The notes beneath the pieces are model-generated. The model did not search any database. It was given only the letters and a program-made list of their open reading frames with translations, and was not told the origin of the DNA. Below, piece after piece: positions 1 to 10,436 of a DNA stretch of 64,000 bases. This DNA is from Stictocephala bisonia. Its lineage: Eukaryota; Arthropoda; Insecta; Hemiptera; Membracidae. How positions within the stretch are numbered: position 1 is the stretch's first letter; every line of letters starts with the position of its first letter. The stretch covers positions 800,501-864,500 of the forward strand of contig JAQJVL010000158.1 in NCBI GenBank assembly GCA_035578905.1, given 5' to 3'. Both the position numbers and the translations under genes were made by a program.

Positions 1-191
1 CACTAGATGAGACTGGAGGGAAGTCTTTCGCTTGCCTCTGTACGAACACAAAGGACAAGCAAATTGTGGCTCCTTGCCACACTCATAGCGCTGATGTTGC
101 ACCAAGCCTGTTTTTTGCTTATAAACACGCCCACACGAACAACTGAACTTCTGCTGATTCTCTAATGGCACATTCGGAGAAGCTACCATAC
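1..191 (-). CDS. lola: lola alternative 3' exon 22 (partial, runs off window)
   Basis: Terminal zinc-finger exon of the BTB transcription factor Lola, cut by the window edge. The acceptor (..gtcacag) leaves two bases, GT, before codon ATG at 189, the phase shared by all exons here. The lead MVASPNVPLENQQKF is followed by a first finger SCSCGRVYKQKTGLVQH then QRYEC, linker GKEPQF, and the start of the second finger ACPLCSYRGKRKTSLQSH. The final histidine and the stop lie to the left of base 1. The first knuckle is C-x-C rather than C-x2-C, a trait shared with the exons at 13237 and 43405. Family assignment is secure; the isoform letter cannot be given. Confidence 0.9.
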
Positions 192-621
192 CTGTGACAT
201 AAAGCAAATAGTGAGGTACGAGATAAAAACTATCGTTCCTTGGTTATAATTGTGAATTAGTTTACATTTAGGTTTTTAAAAGTAGCAATATAATACGAGA
301 CTGTGCAGGCCTGATTTATGATATACGATTATATTTTATACTGTTGTACAGCAAAACAAAATTGTATGTTAAAATAATTAAAAAATTTTTATTTGTTTTC
401 TTTTATAAGCTATTAAAACAAATTAATTTCATTAAATAAATTAATTTTTGAACATAGAAATATCATACACAATTAGTGTAGTTACAAAATTAACCAATTA
501 TTTGTATTATTTATAGATCAGCGCAATTTTTGTATAATAATACAACAATCTATGTATATAAAAAATAAACCAATCTAATATTGGTGTTAATAATAAGTGA
601 AATATAGAAAATTAACTAAAG

Positions 622-803
622 TATTTTTTTTTTTTTTCATTTAAAAAACTTCACTCGCCAGTTCACATGGGCCTACAGGTCCGTGTGTGAACTTTATTCA
701 ACGAGTGAAGTACCGACCGTTGGCTCAGTGGGGATTCGAACCTTGGACCTTATCCTCCTCAGTCTTAAGCCTTAGCCACTGAGCCACCACGCCAGCAATG
801 GTG
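622..803 (-). mobile_element. tRNA-derived SINE, family A copy 1
   Basis: On the minus strand there is an A-box-like TGGCTCAGTGG and a B-box GGTTCGAATCC, about 40 bases apart. They are followed by a non-tRNA body (tacttcactcgttgaataaag..., ggcgagtgaagt) and an A-rich tail that appears as the T run near 627-639. The body is repeated at 45858-46017 in the opposite orientation, which supports a dispersed SINE rather than a tRNA gene. The acceptor stem is not maintained, so a functional tRNA is unlikely. Confidence 0.8.
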
Positions 804-2280
804 TTCCAGTTCCACGCTCAATCCGGACCTGACCATCATACCAGCCAGCCGTGTTATCATGTGTTTTAGTTTTGTAAATATGTAAATGTTTATATAAATG
901 TTTTTAATGTGACTGTTTTAAGTGTTTGACAATGTACAATGGATGTGAACATGGAGTTCTTACTCTGAAACCGGTAGTCCATAAATAGGATTTTGTAACT
1001 GAAGACAACAAAGGTACATTAACCTTATTACTTGTCAAACTCCTTAGATTGTAATACAATAGTTGTTGTTATTATTGCGATACATTTATATTATTTATGA
1101 ATTCATGATTTATTTTATTTAACAAGCTTTAAATGATTAAATAAATCTTAAATTTGTTTTTTCAAAATGATTAAGTTCTTAAAACTTTGTAGCCTAACCT
1201 TTCCTCAGACCTTTTTAATATTAAATTGAATATCCTTATATAAAATAAGTGTCTTATATAAAATAAGACATAGTTAATTTACTTGCCCAGGCTCAGATCT
1301 TTAACTATGATAATTATAATTGAAACACTGGTTCCAGTCAACTTCGAATTATCAAGTTGGGCACCATTTATTTAATGTAGACCCTGGCCACAGACAGTGC
1401 ACCTTTATAATTGCATGGATAAAGAAATAGTCACGGCTGGTTCAAACTCTTGATCCTTGACGTTACACCTGGACATTACAACCACTCATCCGTTTCTACA
1501 CTGACAGTACGATTCATTTCTTCACAAATAATACTGAAAGTACAGTCTCAAAACTATATTCGGATTTGGGTACCAAAATAGTTACTAATATATTGATTGC
1601 TAGTATAAACATTTCTCTAGGATTTATTAGAGATAAACTTGAGAAAATGATAGACACTTTAAAGACTTTTAGTGGTTTATTTATCTCGTTAAGTACCCCA
1701 CTGGAGATAGTATCAATGAGGCATTACAGCTTCTTATAGATATCCAACCATATACAAAACCAGACTGAAGGACTCTCAGATGAAATACATTCAAGTGAAA
1801 CTCTGGAATTGACACACTCATCACTTTACATTACTCATTGATTATTCTTTTGTTCTTTTCATCACATTAACGTTAGATATAGAAAAAAATACTATCGTTA
1901 AACTGAAGACAATTTCTATTTATCATGACTGCAGGTTAAGTGGGTATGCTAGTCAACCAATTTCAAATTGATATTGTTTATAACATCATACAGAAAACAA
2001 AAGAACTTCTCTTTTATCACTGTACCATCATGATACAGTGATTATTCTTGTATTTTATGGTACTTTTACGTTTATAATTTTTAATAAATTGCATTGACCA
2101 CTCTCAGACCACAGAGAATCACAGAGTATATTTTTTAAATTTTAAATTAGTTTAGCTTCTTTAGATGTTAAATTTGAGATGATAATGTAGGCCTACAAAG
2201 ATTTGTTTTAGATAGCAATACATTATTATTGCATCTTAGAAAAAAGAGAAGACAAGAAAATACATAATTGTAAAACTTAC

Positions 2281-2660
2281 AATTTGTTTTTTGTTTAATA
2301 CACTGGATAATCCAAATCTAACTTACTATTTGTTTCTTTGTTTAATACACTGGATAATCCAAATCTAACTTACTATTTGTTTATTTGTTTAGTACACTGG
2401 ATAATCCAAATCTAGCTTACTATTTGTTTCTTTGTTTAATACACTGGATAATCCAAATCTAACTTACTATTTGTTTCTTTGTTTAATACACTGGATAATC
2501 CAAATCTAACTTACTACTTGTTTATTTGTTTAGTACACTGGATAATCCAAATCTAACTTACTATTTGTTTCTTTGTTTAATATACTGGATAATCCAAATC
2601 TAACTTACTATTTGTTTCTTTGTTTAATACACTGGATAATCCAAATCTAATTTACTATTT
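2281..2660. repeat. 47-bp tandem repeat, 8 copies
   Basis: The core ctggataatccaaatctaac recurs at 2303, 2350, 2397, 2444, 2491, 2538, 2585 and 2632, an exact 47-base period with a few substitutions per copy. Near-identity of the units implies recent expansion or active homogenisation. No coding frame or known satellite is recognised. Confidence 0.95.
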
Positions 2661-4293
2661 TTATTAACAAGTTCTTTAGCTTCATCCTTTAAAAGACTAA
2701 GCACATTTGCAAACTTTTCTTTTATTTATTTAGTAAGAAATCTTGGTTCAGTGTTTGCTGTATAAGAAAATGTAATAGTATTACAAATTGAACATTAGGT
2801 TCCCACCCAAAGTCACACAAATCTTGAAATAAATCAGCTGTTAGATCTGGAATGTTTATTTGACATCCATATATTCATTCATTAATGGTGCTTTATATAA
2901 AACTTTTACCTCTTGTTTCTTAAAAAAATTTGTAATTTCTCATTAATTATAAAATTCCTCCTTTTAAAAAATTTGACAACTTATGCAATCTGAGCAAATA
3001 ACTAAAAATAATTTTGGAATAGAAATGCGAAGCAAATTAATAAATATATATTATTATTATTAAAATTTACATAAACAGATAAATAATTAAACTAATATTT
3101 AGACTAAACATAAAAAAGACACTATTAGATTAGCAACGTATTTACTTAAAATCTTCAACAATATATAATAGTTTGTTTAGAAAAATGACTTATTATGAAT
3201 CTTAGTCATTTAGACACACCATAAGGTATGTAAAAAAAGTTTTAATATAGGAAAAAATAAATAAAGAATAAGTTCAATTATAACTTAACATTTCTGTTGT
3301 ATTAAATACTAGCCAACAATATTTTTGAATTTTTTAATTATTTGCTATTTTATACGTCATCATTTTATACAACCTTGTTAGTAATGTTACAATATACTAA
3401 TCATTACAAAAAGCTGAAATTTTAAGAAAATACAGGAGGCCAAAGAAGGTATTAAAAAATAAAATTATAATTATCAAACAAACAACAATAAATGGAATTA
3501 GGTAACTTTAATACTATATACCTATACAAGTTAAGACCATAAATACACAGAGAAATAGATAATACTGGATGAAAGTTCTATGAAAGTAAACAAATTTTTG
3601 GTAAATTATTTTTGTCAAATTAAATTTGACTCTATCATATATAAAGTAATGCAAACTTACATAAATTATCAAATTTGTTATTCATAAGTTAAAACAAGTT
3701 TGGTTAGAACTTTGAGAAATTGGAGATACAGATTTCTAACAAGAAAGCTTTAAAGAAATTAAGAATGATAAAATAAGATATGGGATTTGCCTTAAAATGT
3801 TACACATTATACCCAAATTTACATTCTAAATGGTTAGACTCCCATGGTAACTTAGCAGTGAATTGTTATTAAATATACATTTACTTTTCAAAGGACATAT
3901 GATTTGCATGTTACAACATAAATTTAATGTAATTATATTATATTCATATTTAACCCTGTAAATCAACTAGGTAACTTAGAAAAGTTAATGTACAGTTAAA
4001 TAGTACAACATTTAAATTTATAAATTATGATAGTGCTGATTACAAAACATTTATAGGCAAATCCTTTCTAAGTGTATGTGAAAGGACAGAATTAGAATAA
4101 ATATTTAACTATCAACCAACTAGCATTAAAAACAAAATTACAACGACCTTGAAGAGGATAATTTAATGTATAATACATTAATTAAACGTTTACCCTTACA
4201 ACCTTTTGAAACCTAAATTAAAAAGAATATTATTTACAAAATTTAAATGAAATAAATAACATCAAACAATAATACGTGTAGCAGTTTGAAGGT

Positions 4294-4550
4294 TCACTTA
4301 TTCAATACAATTTTATGTTTGAATACAATATGGGAATTAAGTGAGGTTTTCCGCTTAGCTTTGTAAGGACATAATTCACACGAAAACTGTGGTTCTTTGC
4401 CACACTCGTAGCGCAGATGGAATGCCAAAGTACATTTCTGTTTGTAGACTCGGCCACACTGCTTGCACATGTGCTTCTGAGCTTCAGTCACCGTCGACAT
4501 TGACTGGATCATTGGTAAGGCTGGCACAACTTCGTCAACATACTCTTCCT
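4294..4550 (-). CDS. lola: lola alternative 3' exon 21
   Basis: Lola zinc-finger terminal exon. The acceptor ttttacgcag is followed by AG, then codon GAA at 4548. The lead is acidic (EEYVDEVVPALP...). Finger 1 is CKQCGRVYKQKCTLAFH with LRYEC, linker GKEPQF, and finger 2 is CELCPYKAKRKTSLNSH with IVFKH, ending IVLNK before the stop at 4294. Both fingers keep every metal ligand. The variable helix positions of finger 1 (-1, 2, 3, 6) are Q, C, T, F. I saw no AATAAA immediately downstream. It should give a nuclear isoform whose DNA target differs from its sisters, which is inferred from the family and not shown here. Confidence 0.93.
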
Positions 4551-5908
4551 CTGCGTAAAAGACAAAAATTAGTCAGCAATAAGATTAAGGAGGTATCTAA
4601 ATAATATTGTAGATTCTTAATTTTAAATAATGAAGAAAATTATTTTAAAATTAATCTAAAAGAAATTAACAATCTATATACAACTTGGGAGTTAGGTGCA
4701 CAGTTTTTCTTTTTACATTTTGCATTTAGTTTTCATGAGCTCAACTTAAAAACTACCTTGAAATTGTTTTCTACTAAAAGACTTTTTATAATTACAGATA
4801 AAAACTTACTGGCATATTTATTTTTTATTAACCTGCTACTGTTCTTGAAAGATATTGCTTTTTAAAAACTATTAAGAAGTAGATCTCAAGTGAGCTGGAA
4901 ATTAAGTCTGCAGGTTCTGAGGAATTCATGATCCTTGCACATAATCCTGACATGATTTTATATCAATACTGTTTATAATATTTATCAAAAGTAATCAATA
5001 GTCCTTATAGATATAACATATAAGTAGGTTGAGATTTTTTTAGTTATGATAAACTGTTACGCCACCTTATTCAGACTAATATGTATATGCACAAAAGATA
5101 TGCAAACTTATACAAGAATATAAAAATTTACTAATTAAAAATGTTGTATTGATTAATAAAAAAATATACACTTCCCAAAACCACACCTTAAAATGTATTT
5201 TGAATTGATTTAAAAAGAAGACCATTCATAATCTTTTCACCAACCCGGCATTACTCAAAAGCAGTTTAACAAGAAGAGACCCATTAGAGTAAAATTCTCC
5301 CAAATTTTACTTACTTCTTTTTAGTAGAAAAAAAACTAATTTCAAGCATAAAGCTATATAATGTTAAAGCAATTAAATTTACTGTACAATAGACAAGTCT
5401 GTAGACATGTCAGATTGAATTAATCTATAGGACCAGTAATCTGCATGCCTATGTTCAAGACGCTTAATTTATAAGTAAGTACGGTAAATTAATATAAAAA
5501 TATTTTTTATTGTTGTAATGATTAAAAAATTTAACATTTTGCAATAAAGTCAAGCAGTTTAAACTAGATTTAAACTTAATTAAATTCAAACAATTTTAAT
5601 AAAAATCAGAAAGATAAGTTTTATATCCATGATTAGGAAGTATATATTACATTAGAAGTTTTATTCTTAAAGGTGAATATTTTATAAAAGTTGGTCTTTA
5701 AATCTTAGGTAGAATATCTACAACAACAAAGTCAAAGCAAGCTATTTTAATCTAGGAACAAAATGATGGTAGTGAAACGTGCAGATTGTCAACCACGGAG
5801 CTTATGATATATCCCTGCTGGATGCATGCCTATTCCCCAACTTCTCATCAGTTTCTTGATGGGATGGATCCAGTAATTGTCACTTCAAGATGTTTTATAA
5901 GGTGTACA

Positions 5909-6005
5909 ATTTACCACTGAACTTGTATGGGTTGGTGGAATGGACATTACCACTGAATGTGTAGGATGGGTAGGGAGGCGATAACTACCAAATGGGTATG
6001 GGTGT
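5909..6005. repeat. Relic of the dispersed 36-bp minisatellite
   Basis: About two and a half degenerate units of the pattern taccactg-a-ttgtatggg-tgg-tgga, for example taccactgaacttgtatggg. It matches the consensus of the larger arrays at 59640 and 14140. Confidence 0.6.
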
Positions 6006-6084
6006 GTATGTAGTTTATTATATGCTTTATTATATAGTTTATTATATATAAAACAATATATAGCCTATGTCTATATGCCTTGGC

Positions 6085-6215
6085 ACGCAATATAATTACT
6101 GTCTGCGGCAGGATTTGCACTCAGCTCGGTGATAATCAATGAAAAGAACAGTGTAAAAAAGAACAACCGTTGAAAATGACCAACTTTTTTGAAGTAACTT
6201 GTAAATACTATTGAA
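6085..6215. repeat. Dispersed repeat B, copy 1
   Basis: About 130 bases beginning gcacgcaatataattactgt and running to cttgtaaatact match 7484-7630 in the same orientation with roughly 90% identity by eye. The family is unknown. Confidence 0.8.
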
Positions 6216-6261
6216 AAAATTTACTAAATCATTTCTTGTTGCTACACCATTGTACTCTATT

Positions 6262-6696
6262 GACGATTATTATGAAATGTTGAGACAATAATTTTAAGTA
6301 TTTGTTAGCTTTAAGTTTCTGTATGTAATATTTTTTGACTACGTGTACTACGTGCAGAAATGAAATAAAGTCTATTTGAATTGAATTGAATATATGCTAT
6401 ATATATTGCCTTAGTCTTAAATTATAACCCCAGATCTGAGACAAAGAGTGAGCACACAACTGAACTGCACTTACTCGACGATTATTATGAAATGTTGAGA
6501 CAATAATTTTAAGTATTTGTTAGCTTTAAGTTTCTGTATGTAATATTTTTTGACACTATTCATTGTACTATGTGCAGAAATGAAATAAAGTCTATTTGAA
6601 TTGAATTGAATATACGCTATATATATTGCCTTAGTCTTAAATTATAACCCCAGATCTGAGACAAAGAGTGAGCACACAACTGAATTGCACTTACTC
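6262..6696. repeat. 215/220-bp direct tandem duplication
   Basis: Copy 1 (6262-6476) and copy 2 (6477-6696) both begin gacgattattatgaaatgtt and end gcacttactc. They differ at a short block near cattgtactatgtgcag. Each contains aaataaagtctatttgaatt followed by a (TTGAA)-type run, which looks like the 3' tail of a non-LTR element, so the unit may itself be a retroelement end. Confidence 0.9.
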
Positions 6697-7483
6697 CTGG
6701 CTACAGATCGATGGTTAAGAAACTATAAACCCTTTCTTTTAACTTAATAGATCACATATTTGGCTATATTTTTCAAGTTTGGAGTTTTTGAGATTCTTAA
6801 TTTTAGGTAAGTGCCATTTCTTATCTAAAATTCTCCAGTTCTGTTCAAAAATAATTTCTTACAAAGAGTGCATACAATTTAAATATTTCGAGATGAAGGG
6901 GTTTTAAATAATGGCAAAAAAATACCATATGTATAATGAAAAATATCGAGGGCTTGGCAGACAACTGGTAGGCTAGTCGCTTCCGTGACTTGAGGTCTCT
7001 GTGACGGACAGAAAAATCGCACATCAGATCCACCAGTGCTGATTCATTGCAATATAAGACATATGAGAAACTACGTCTACAGCAGAGAAAAACATTAAGT
7101 TATAGTGTCAGGACCCAACGTACTAACCATAGGAGCCATAACAACGTCCAGCATGCAAGGCCCTTGTGGAATCATTACCGGATTATTAAAAAAAGTTTTG
7201 CTATTAAAAAAAACCATAATACTTGTCTTATACCACTAAATAAAAGATTATTTTTAATAAACCATTACAGCTAAGTGTCCTCAATATAATATGTAGTTGT
7301 ATTTTATTATCATACAAACCAGTATCTGCAAGTTTTATGCCGATGAACTAATTGAAATCTATGTATTAGCTCTCACTTCAACAACTCCGTACTATTATCG
7401 TAACAAAAGTTTCTATACTATATAAACATAAGATAATACAGTGAGAACCACGATAGTTTGAGACTATATAATTCGACACCAGC

Positions 7484-7630
7484 TATGGCGACAGCACGCA
7501 ATATAATTACTGTCTGCGGCAGGATTTACACTCAGCTTGGTGCAAATCAATGAAAAGAACAGTGTAAAAAAGAACAACAGTTGAAAATTACCAACTTTTT
7601 TGTAGTAATTTGTAAATACTGTTCTGTTCA
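7484..7630. repeat. Dispersed repeat B, copy 2
   Basis: Second copy of the repeat at 6085-6215, same orientation, with the shared blocks gcacgcaatataattactgt and gaaaagaacagtgtaaaaaa. A 1.4-kb interval separates them, so either two insertions or a segmental duplication is possible. Confidence 0.8.
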
Positions 7631-7787
7631 TACTTAAATAACTACATAATGCAACTCCGTACCAATTCAGTAAGACAGACATTGTTACATTAATACATTT
7701 TTTCTAGTTTTTCTTAATTTTTAGCTATTCATAAAGCAATTCAATACAATTTTCCCACTTCCGCTTAATTATCAAAACTAGGCATGT

Positions 7788-7955
7788 GTATTCAAAATAT
7801 GAAAAGCAAACCCAACGCACAATATGATAACGTTTAAAATGAAACCTCATACACAACTTTTGGTCAATAAATAACAATCAAATATGGATTCACAAATAAC
7901 ATTGTTCTTATGGGATTACAACCAACATGAAACACTGTCTCTGCAGACCCTTAAG
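7788..7955. repeat. Dispersed repeat C, copy 1
   Basis: About 160 bases share blocks with 45004-45165, including acacaacttttggtcaataa and caaataacattgttcttatg. Identity is lower than within the tandem arrays, consistent with an old unclassified transposon. Confidence 0.75.
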
Positions 7956-8573
7956 TCTGAGTGAGCAATGATTAGTGTGCATTTATTGTTACTAGGTAAA
8001 AAATACAGAGCAGTCTATTCACTGCCCCGCACGTGACTGTGCAAAAAGGTTTGAGTAAGCCATCCGCAATCCGCACATATTAGAGTCGTTATCATAAGCA
8101 TTCATTAATATGTGGTCTCTGTGAATAAAAAGTAATCCATCAAAGTTCTTTTACTGTCTAAATATAAAATGCAAGTATTTATTAGCAACTGTTTGCATGA
8201 TGCTGGAGAGTGATATTGCATGTTGTATGCATGCACAATAATATTTCTTGGAATATATAAAATAGAATTCAAAAGTTAACAATAATGCTTACAATATTTA
8301 TTAGTAATGTAGTACGTAAGGTATACATGGATGTAAACGCACAAAAAAGTATACATTTGATATTTTTAATATTTTGAACATACTTATAGCCATTTTTACA
8401 TAGAAGCATGATTATTATTAACAATATTGAAAAAACTAGCAACATAGACATAGATTATATAAAACTAAAAAATAAATACATAAAGAAAAAAAAATAACTA
8501 GCTTATCCTTTACTTTCAAATTATATTTCTCTCTTATATACTGTAGTTTAAGATGCCATATGCTCGTTACAAA

Positions 8574-9002
8574 TGGTATGGTTTGAGGTATGGACAATGA
8601 GCAAGAAAACAGAAAGGCGATTAGTAACCTTTGAAAATAAAGTATTAAGAGCAATATATGGGCCAGTGAGAGAAGAAGAACAATGGAGAATAAGGAAAAA
8701 TCAGGAACTTAGAGAATTGTTTAAGGAAGCAGACATAGTAGCAGAAGGAAAATCAAGACGACTCAGATGGGCAGGCCATGTAAACAGAAGGGAGTAGGAA
8801 TCTGTATTGAGAAGAGTAATGAAAGGAAGACCAGCAGGAAGAAGACCTTTGGGTCGACCAAGGCTGAGATGGAAAGATCAGGTGCAAAGGGATATGCGGA
8901 AAATGGGAGTGGAAGAAGAGATGATGCAAGACAGGAGGAAGTGGAGGCAAATTGTTGGCGAGGCCAAAAACCTTTTACGGTTTGAGTGGCCAACTAAGTA
9001 AG
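8574..9002 (+). mobile_element. 5'-truncated non-LTR retrotransposon, copy 1
   Basis: The fragment encodes the C-terminal end of a LINE polyprotein. A stretch starting SKKTERRLVTFENKVLRAIY leads to RWAGHVNRRE, then a nonsense TAG near 8795, and the same frame resumes with GRPAGRRPLGRPRLRWKDQV and DRRKWRQIV. It is flanked by 15-base direct repeats, tatgctcgttacaaa, at 8559-8573 and 9003-9017, taken as the target-site duplication, so the insertion boundaries are well defined. The 3' tail is a short (TAAG)n run. It is non-functional. The better-preserved sister is at 11174-11923. Confidence 0.9.
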
Positions 9003-10248
9003 TATGCTCGTTACAAAGTTAAGTAATGGAAGTAATTATCACATACATTTTATAAAAGATAACAACAACAAAATAATATTTTAATTACATAGATATCACT
9101 AGTAACCATGAACATTATATAAAATAAAAATTAGTAATATCATAGATTCAAATAATATCTGGATAGTAAAAATCTCACAATAGTAGAGGCTATGGAGGTG
9201 TTTGAATGAGTATTGTTTGAGATTCTAATTTAATAAAATACCTTTTCAGTCCATCTAACCTAAGTTTGTGTTCAAACAAACTCTTAGAAGAGACTGCATA
9301 AAATGTTTCGAGGTAGGATTTAAAAAACGGAAAAATATGATAAATAACTTACAGTAACATAATAATTAGTTGGTCTCAAAGTATCAGATTGAATTTAAAT
9401 AATCAATGACAGCCAATAATCTTCAGTTTATTTTGGTGGCCTTATATTATTTTCTTCAAGCCTGAATCCTTCAATTGTGTGCTGACACATTTATTCAAAT
9501 CTAAAAAGTAGCTCTGGAACTCACACCAATTTAACCATTTATCTTTAATTTAGGAACATTCAACCATAAAAATAAAAAAAATAATAACTGCTTAAGTGTG
9601 TTGAAAAAAATCAATAGTGTAGAAAATTAGAGAATATGGAAATGTAATCTTTTATTATCAAAGAAAGTGGCCTGTATTCGACAGGGCTATTGAAAAAAAT
9701 CTCACACTTTGATTGCAATTTTAATTAATTGCACTCAAAACAACTTTCTAATAGTTTCACAAAACCAGAACACTGCCTTTCTTGAAATGCAGTAAGACCA
9801 TTAAGAATTTGTGGTCTTAAGTATTTTTTAGGCAATATTTAAATAAAATCTCTTTCTACAGTGCAAGACTGACTTAAGGCACATCCAATGCTGGACTTAC
9901 AACCAGCGATTCCAAATAATATAAAAGATAAATACTGTAAATTTCATAAAATAGTGTTTTATCATGTATTCAAAATATGGTTTTGAAAAAATATAATAAT
10001 TGAAACTGGTATAATGTTTGAGCGTTGTTGTGTTCAGATATTACATTAAAAAAAGATTAACAGGAACACTTTTTAAGGTTTTTTAATAAATATTTTCAAT
10101 TTATACTAAACAATTTATATTAACCAATATGTGACAATTTATATTGCAATTTTATTATTTGTATTAATTATAATGAAGCGTTTTTCTTTAACCAATATTG
10201 GTAGATTTAACTTTCCAAAACAAAAGAACCAATATTTTACTTTGCTGC

Positions 10249-10436
10249 TCATCTTCGGAAATCTTTGTGCTGTGTAACAAGGTGACTTCGGAGAGAGTCT
10301 TTGCGCTTAGTCTTGTAGGCACAGTGGCTGCAGGCAAACTGCGGCTCCTTGCCACACATGTACCGCCGGTGTGTGTAAAGGCTACACTTATACTTGTACT
10401 GTTTCCCACACTGTTGGCAGATGAACTTACCTTTTT
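10249..10436 (-). CDS. lola: lola alternative 3' exon 20
   Basis: Lola terminal exon with a very short lead. The acceptor aatattacag is followed by AA, then AAA at 10434, giving KGKFI. Finger 1 is CQQCGKQYKYKCSLYTH with RRYMC: the usual glutamate before the last cysteine is methionine, but the ligand is kept. The linker GKEPQF is standard. Finger 2 is CSHCAYKTKRKDSLRSH with LVTQH, and the protein ends KDFRR with TGA at 10249. An AATAAA lies about 93 bases downstream (10151-10156). A 73-codon ORF in another frame of this strand is a shadow. Confidence 0.93.

Larger units (their letters stand above)
192..4293. other. AT-rich intron/intergenic, exon 22 to 21
   Basis: No coding exon recognised. 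It holds a tRNA-derived SINE (622-803) and a 47-bp tandem array (2281-2660), listed separately. The rest is AT-rich sequence without a pattern I can name. Confidence 0.6.
4551..10248. other. AT-rich intron/intergenic, exon 21 to 20, repeat-rich in the middle
   Basis: No exon is recognised in this 5.7 kb. It contains a 36-bp minisatellite relic (5909-6005), two dispersed repeats (6085-6215 and 7484-7630), a tandem duplication (6262-6696), a repeat shared with 45 kb (7788-7955) and a truncated LINE (8574-9002). Outside these I see only AT-rich sequence. Confidence 0.55.

Noticed and set aside
1380..1510. Possible SINE (GAGTTTGAACC on the minus strand)
   Set aside because: B-box match is partial and no A-box was found at the right spacing.
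2281..2660. Possible CRISPR-like array
   Set aside because: The units are directly head-to-tail with no unique spacers, and the context is animal DNA.
10188..10409. 73-codon frame over the exon at 10249
   Set aside because: Shadow frame; the in-phase zinc-finger reading has all ligands and a proper acceptor.
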